6,919 nt of DNA from Negativicutes bacterium (lineage in GTDB: Bacteria; Bacillota; Negativicutes; SKW292), in contig JAOAFP010000078.1 in assembly GCA_026416215.1 (NCBI GenBank), positions 1-6,919 on the forward strand, in the 5' to 3' direction. The stretch's first letter is position 1. Each line of letters begins with the position of its first letter. Below the pieces are notes generated by a model. It did no database searches. It saw only the letters and a program-made list of their open reading frames with translations, and was not told where the DNA came from. Positions 6,501 to 6,919 of this stretch are shown here, piece after piece. The position numbers and the translations under genes are program-made.

Positions 6501-6919
6501 ATGGCTGATATGACGATTATTACCGGTGAACGGCTGGCCGGCAACGAGAATTTCGACAGCTGGGGCTGGATGACGATTGACAATGTCCGGATATCCGGCT
6601 CGCCAACAGTGCTGAGACAGGACTTCATGGCCTGGCAGGCTGAACTGAGCAAAACTTACGACAGCAACAGCATGGCCGCCCTGCCGAGGTTTGCCACTAC
6701 CAAGGCGATGTTCAACACATTGGCCGCCATGCCCGATACCGAACAGCGGATGGCTTGGATGGCCAGAGTGCTGGCTTGGCGTGGGGGTACATACGTAAAT
6801 TCGGCTTCTGACGTGGCCATGCACTGTGCGATAAGGTTTGCCGTGCCGGTGGGGGTCTACGATCGGGCGGCGGTCAGGGGAAGGCTGGTATGCGATATGG
6901 TATCCGGTATAGCCTACAC
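6501..6919 (+). CDS. Unrecognised Met/Trp-rich protein, 3' end cut by the window
   Basis: An open frame from ATG 6501 to the right edge with no stop: 139 complete codons plus two bases. GGAG at 6489-6492 lies eight bases upstream, and codon third positions are GC-rich like the neighbouring genes, both supporting real coding. The protein begins MADMTIITGERLAGNENFDSW and continues with a helical-looking middle (about 41-95) rich in Met, Ala and Trp: 11 Met and 5 Trp in 139 residues. There is no signal peptide, strong membrane segment, P-loop or Cys cluster in the visible part (Cys only at 109 and 131). I do not recognise a family and assign no function. It lies 50 bp after the DUF362 Fe-S gene on the same strand, so it may belong to the same transcript. 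Confidence 0.72.
   Translation, partial: MADMTIITGERLAGNENFDSWGWMTIDNVRISGSPTVLRQDFMAWQAELSKTYDSNSMAALPRFATTKAMFNTLAAMPDTEQRMAWMARVLAWRGGTYVNSASDVAMHCAIRFAVPVGVYDRAAVRGRLVCDMVSGIAY

Noticed and set aside
6019..6824. Minus-strand frames opposite the 3' end of the DUF362 gene and the terminal unknown gene
   Set aside because: The Fe-S gene is clearly on the plus strand, and the plus-strand frame from 6501 has a ribosome binding site and suitable third-position GC. The minus-strand frames have low-complexity, shadow-like composition.
1..6919. CRISPR arrays, tRNA or rRNA genes, insertion sequences, or phage and defence genes
   Set aside because: No regularly spaced repeats, tRNA-like cloverleaf, transposase or defence domain could be recognised on either strand. 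All long stretches are accounted for by the six genes.

Overview
The window looks like a fragment of a draft bacterial genome, GC-rich by eye. Strong AAGGAGG-type ribosome binding sites and the anaerobe-type gene set (membrane pyrophosphatase, ATP-type PEP carboxykinase, DUF362 Fe-S protein) recall Firmicutes. A two-partner-secretion outer-membrane transporter requires an outer membrane. Together these suggest a diderm Firmicute such as Negativicutes (Sporomusa/Selenomonas type). This is an inference from gene content; no rRNA or marker gene is present to prove it.

Layout. Bases 1-19 are the Tn5/Nextera mosaic-end adapter and not genomic. They cut into the 3' two-thirds of a membrane-bound ion-pumping pyrophosphatase gene (hppA, 20-1452, +). 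Next on the same strand come a TpsB/ShlB/FhaC-family outer-membrane protein (1515-3257) and a small DUF3467 protein (3322-3588). The three are closely spaced with no convincing terminator between them, so they may be co-transcribed. A perfect, very strong hairpin (3598-3641) separates this block from the convergent pckA gene (ATP-dependent PEP carboxykinase, 5234-3651, -) and probably terminates both directions. A divergent promoter region of about 135 bp (5235-5370) separates pckA from a rightward pair: a DUF362 protein with two inserted 4Fe-4S motifs (5371-6450), and an unrecognised Met/Trp-rich reading frame that runs off the right end (6501-6919).

How they fit. The pyrophosphatase saves energy from PPi by pumping Na+ or H+ across the inner membrane. 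PEP carboxykinase links oxaloacetate to PEP in gluconeogenesis or anaplerosis. The TpsB-like protein would move a large exoprotein through the outer membrane, but no TpsA partner lies in the window. I see no clearly new multi-gene system. The least explained items are the terminal unknown gene, the partnerless TpsB next to DUF3467, and the hairpin in the leader of the DUF362 gene.
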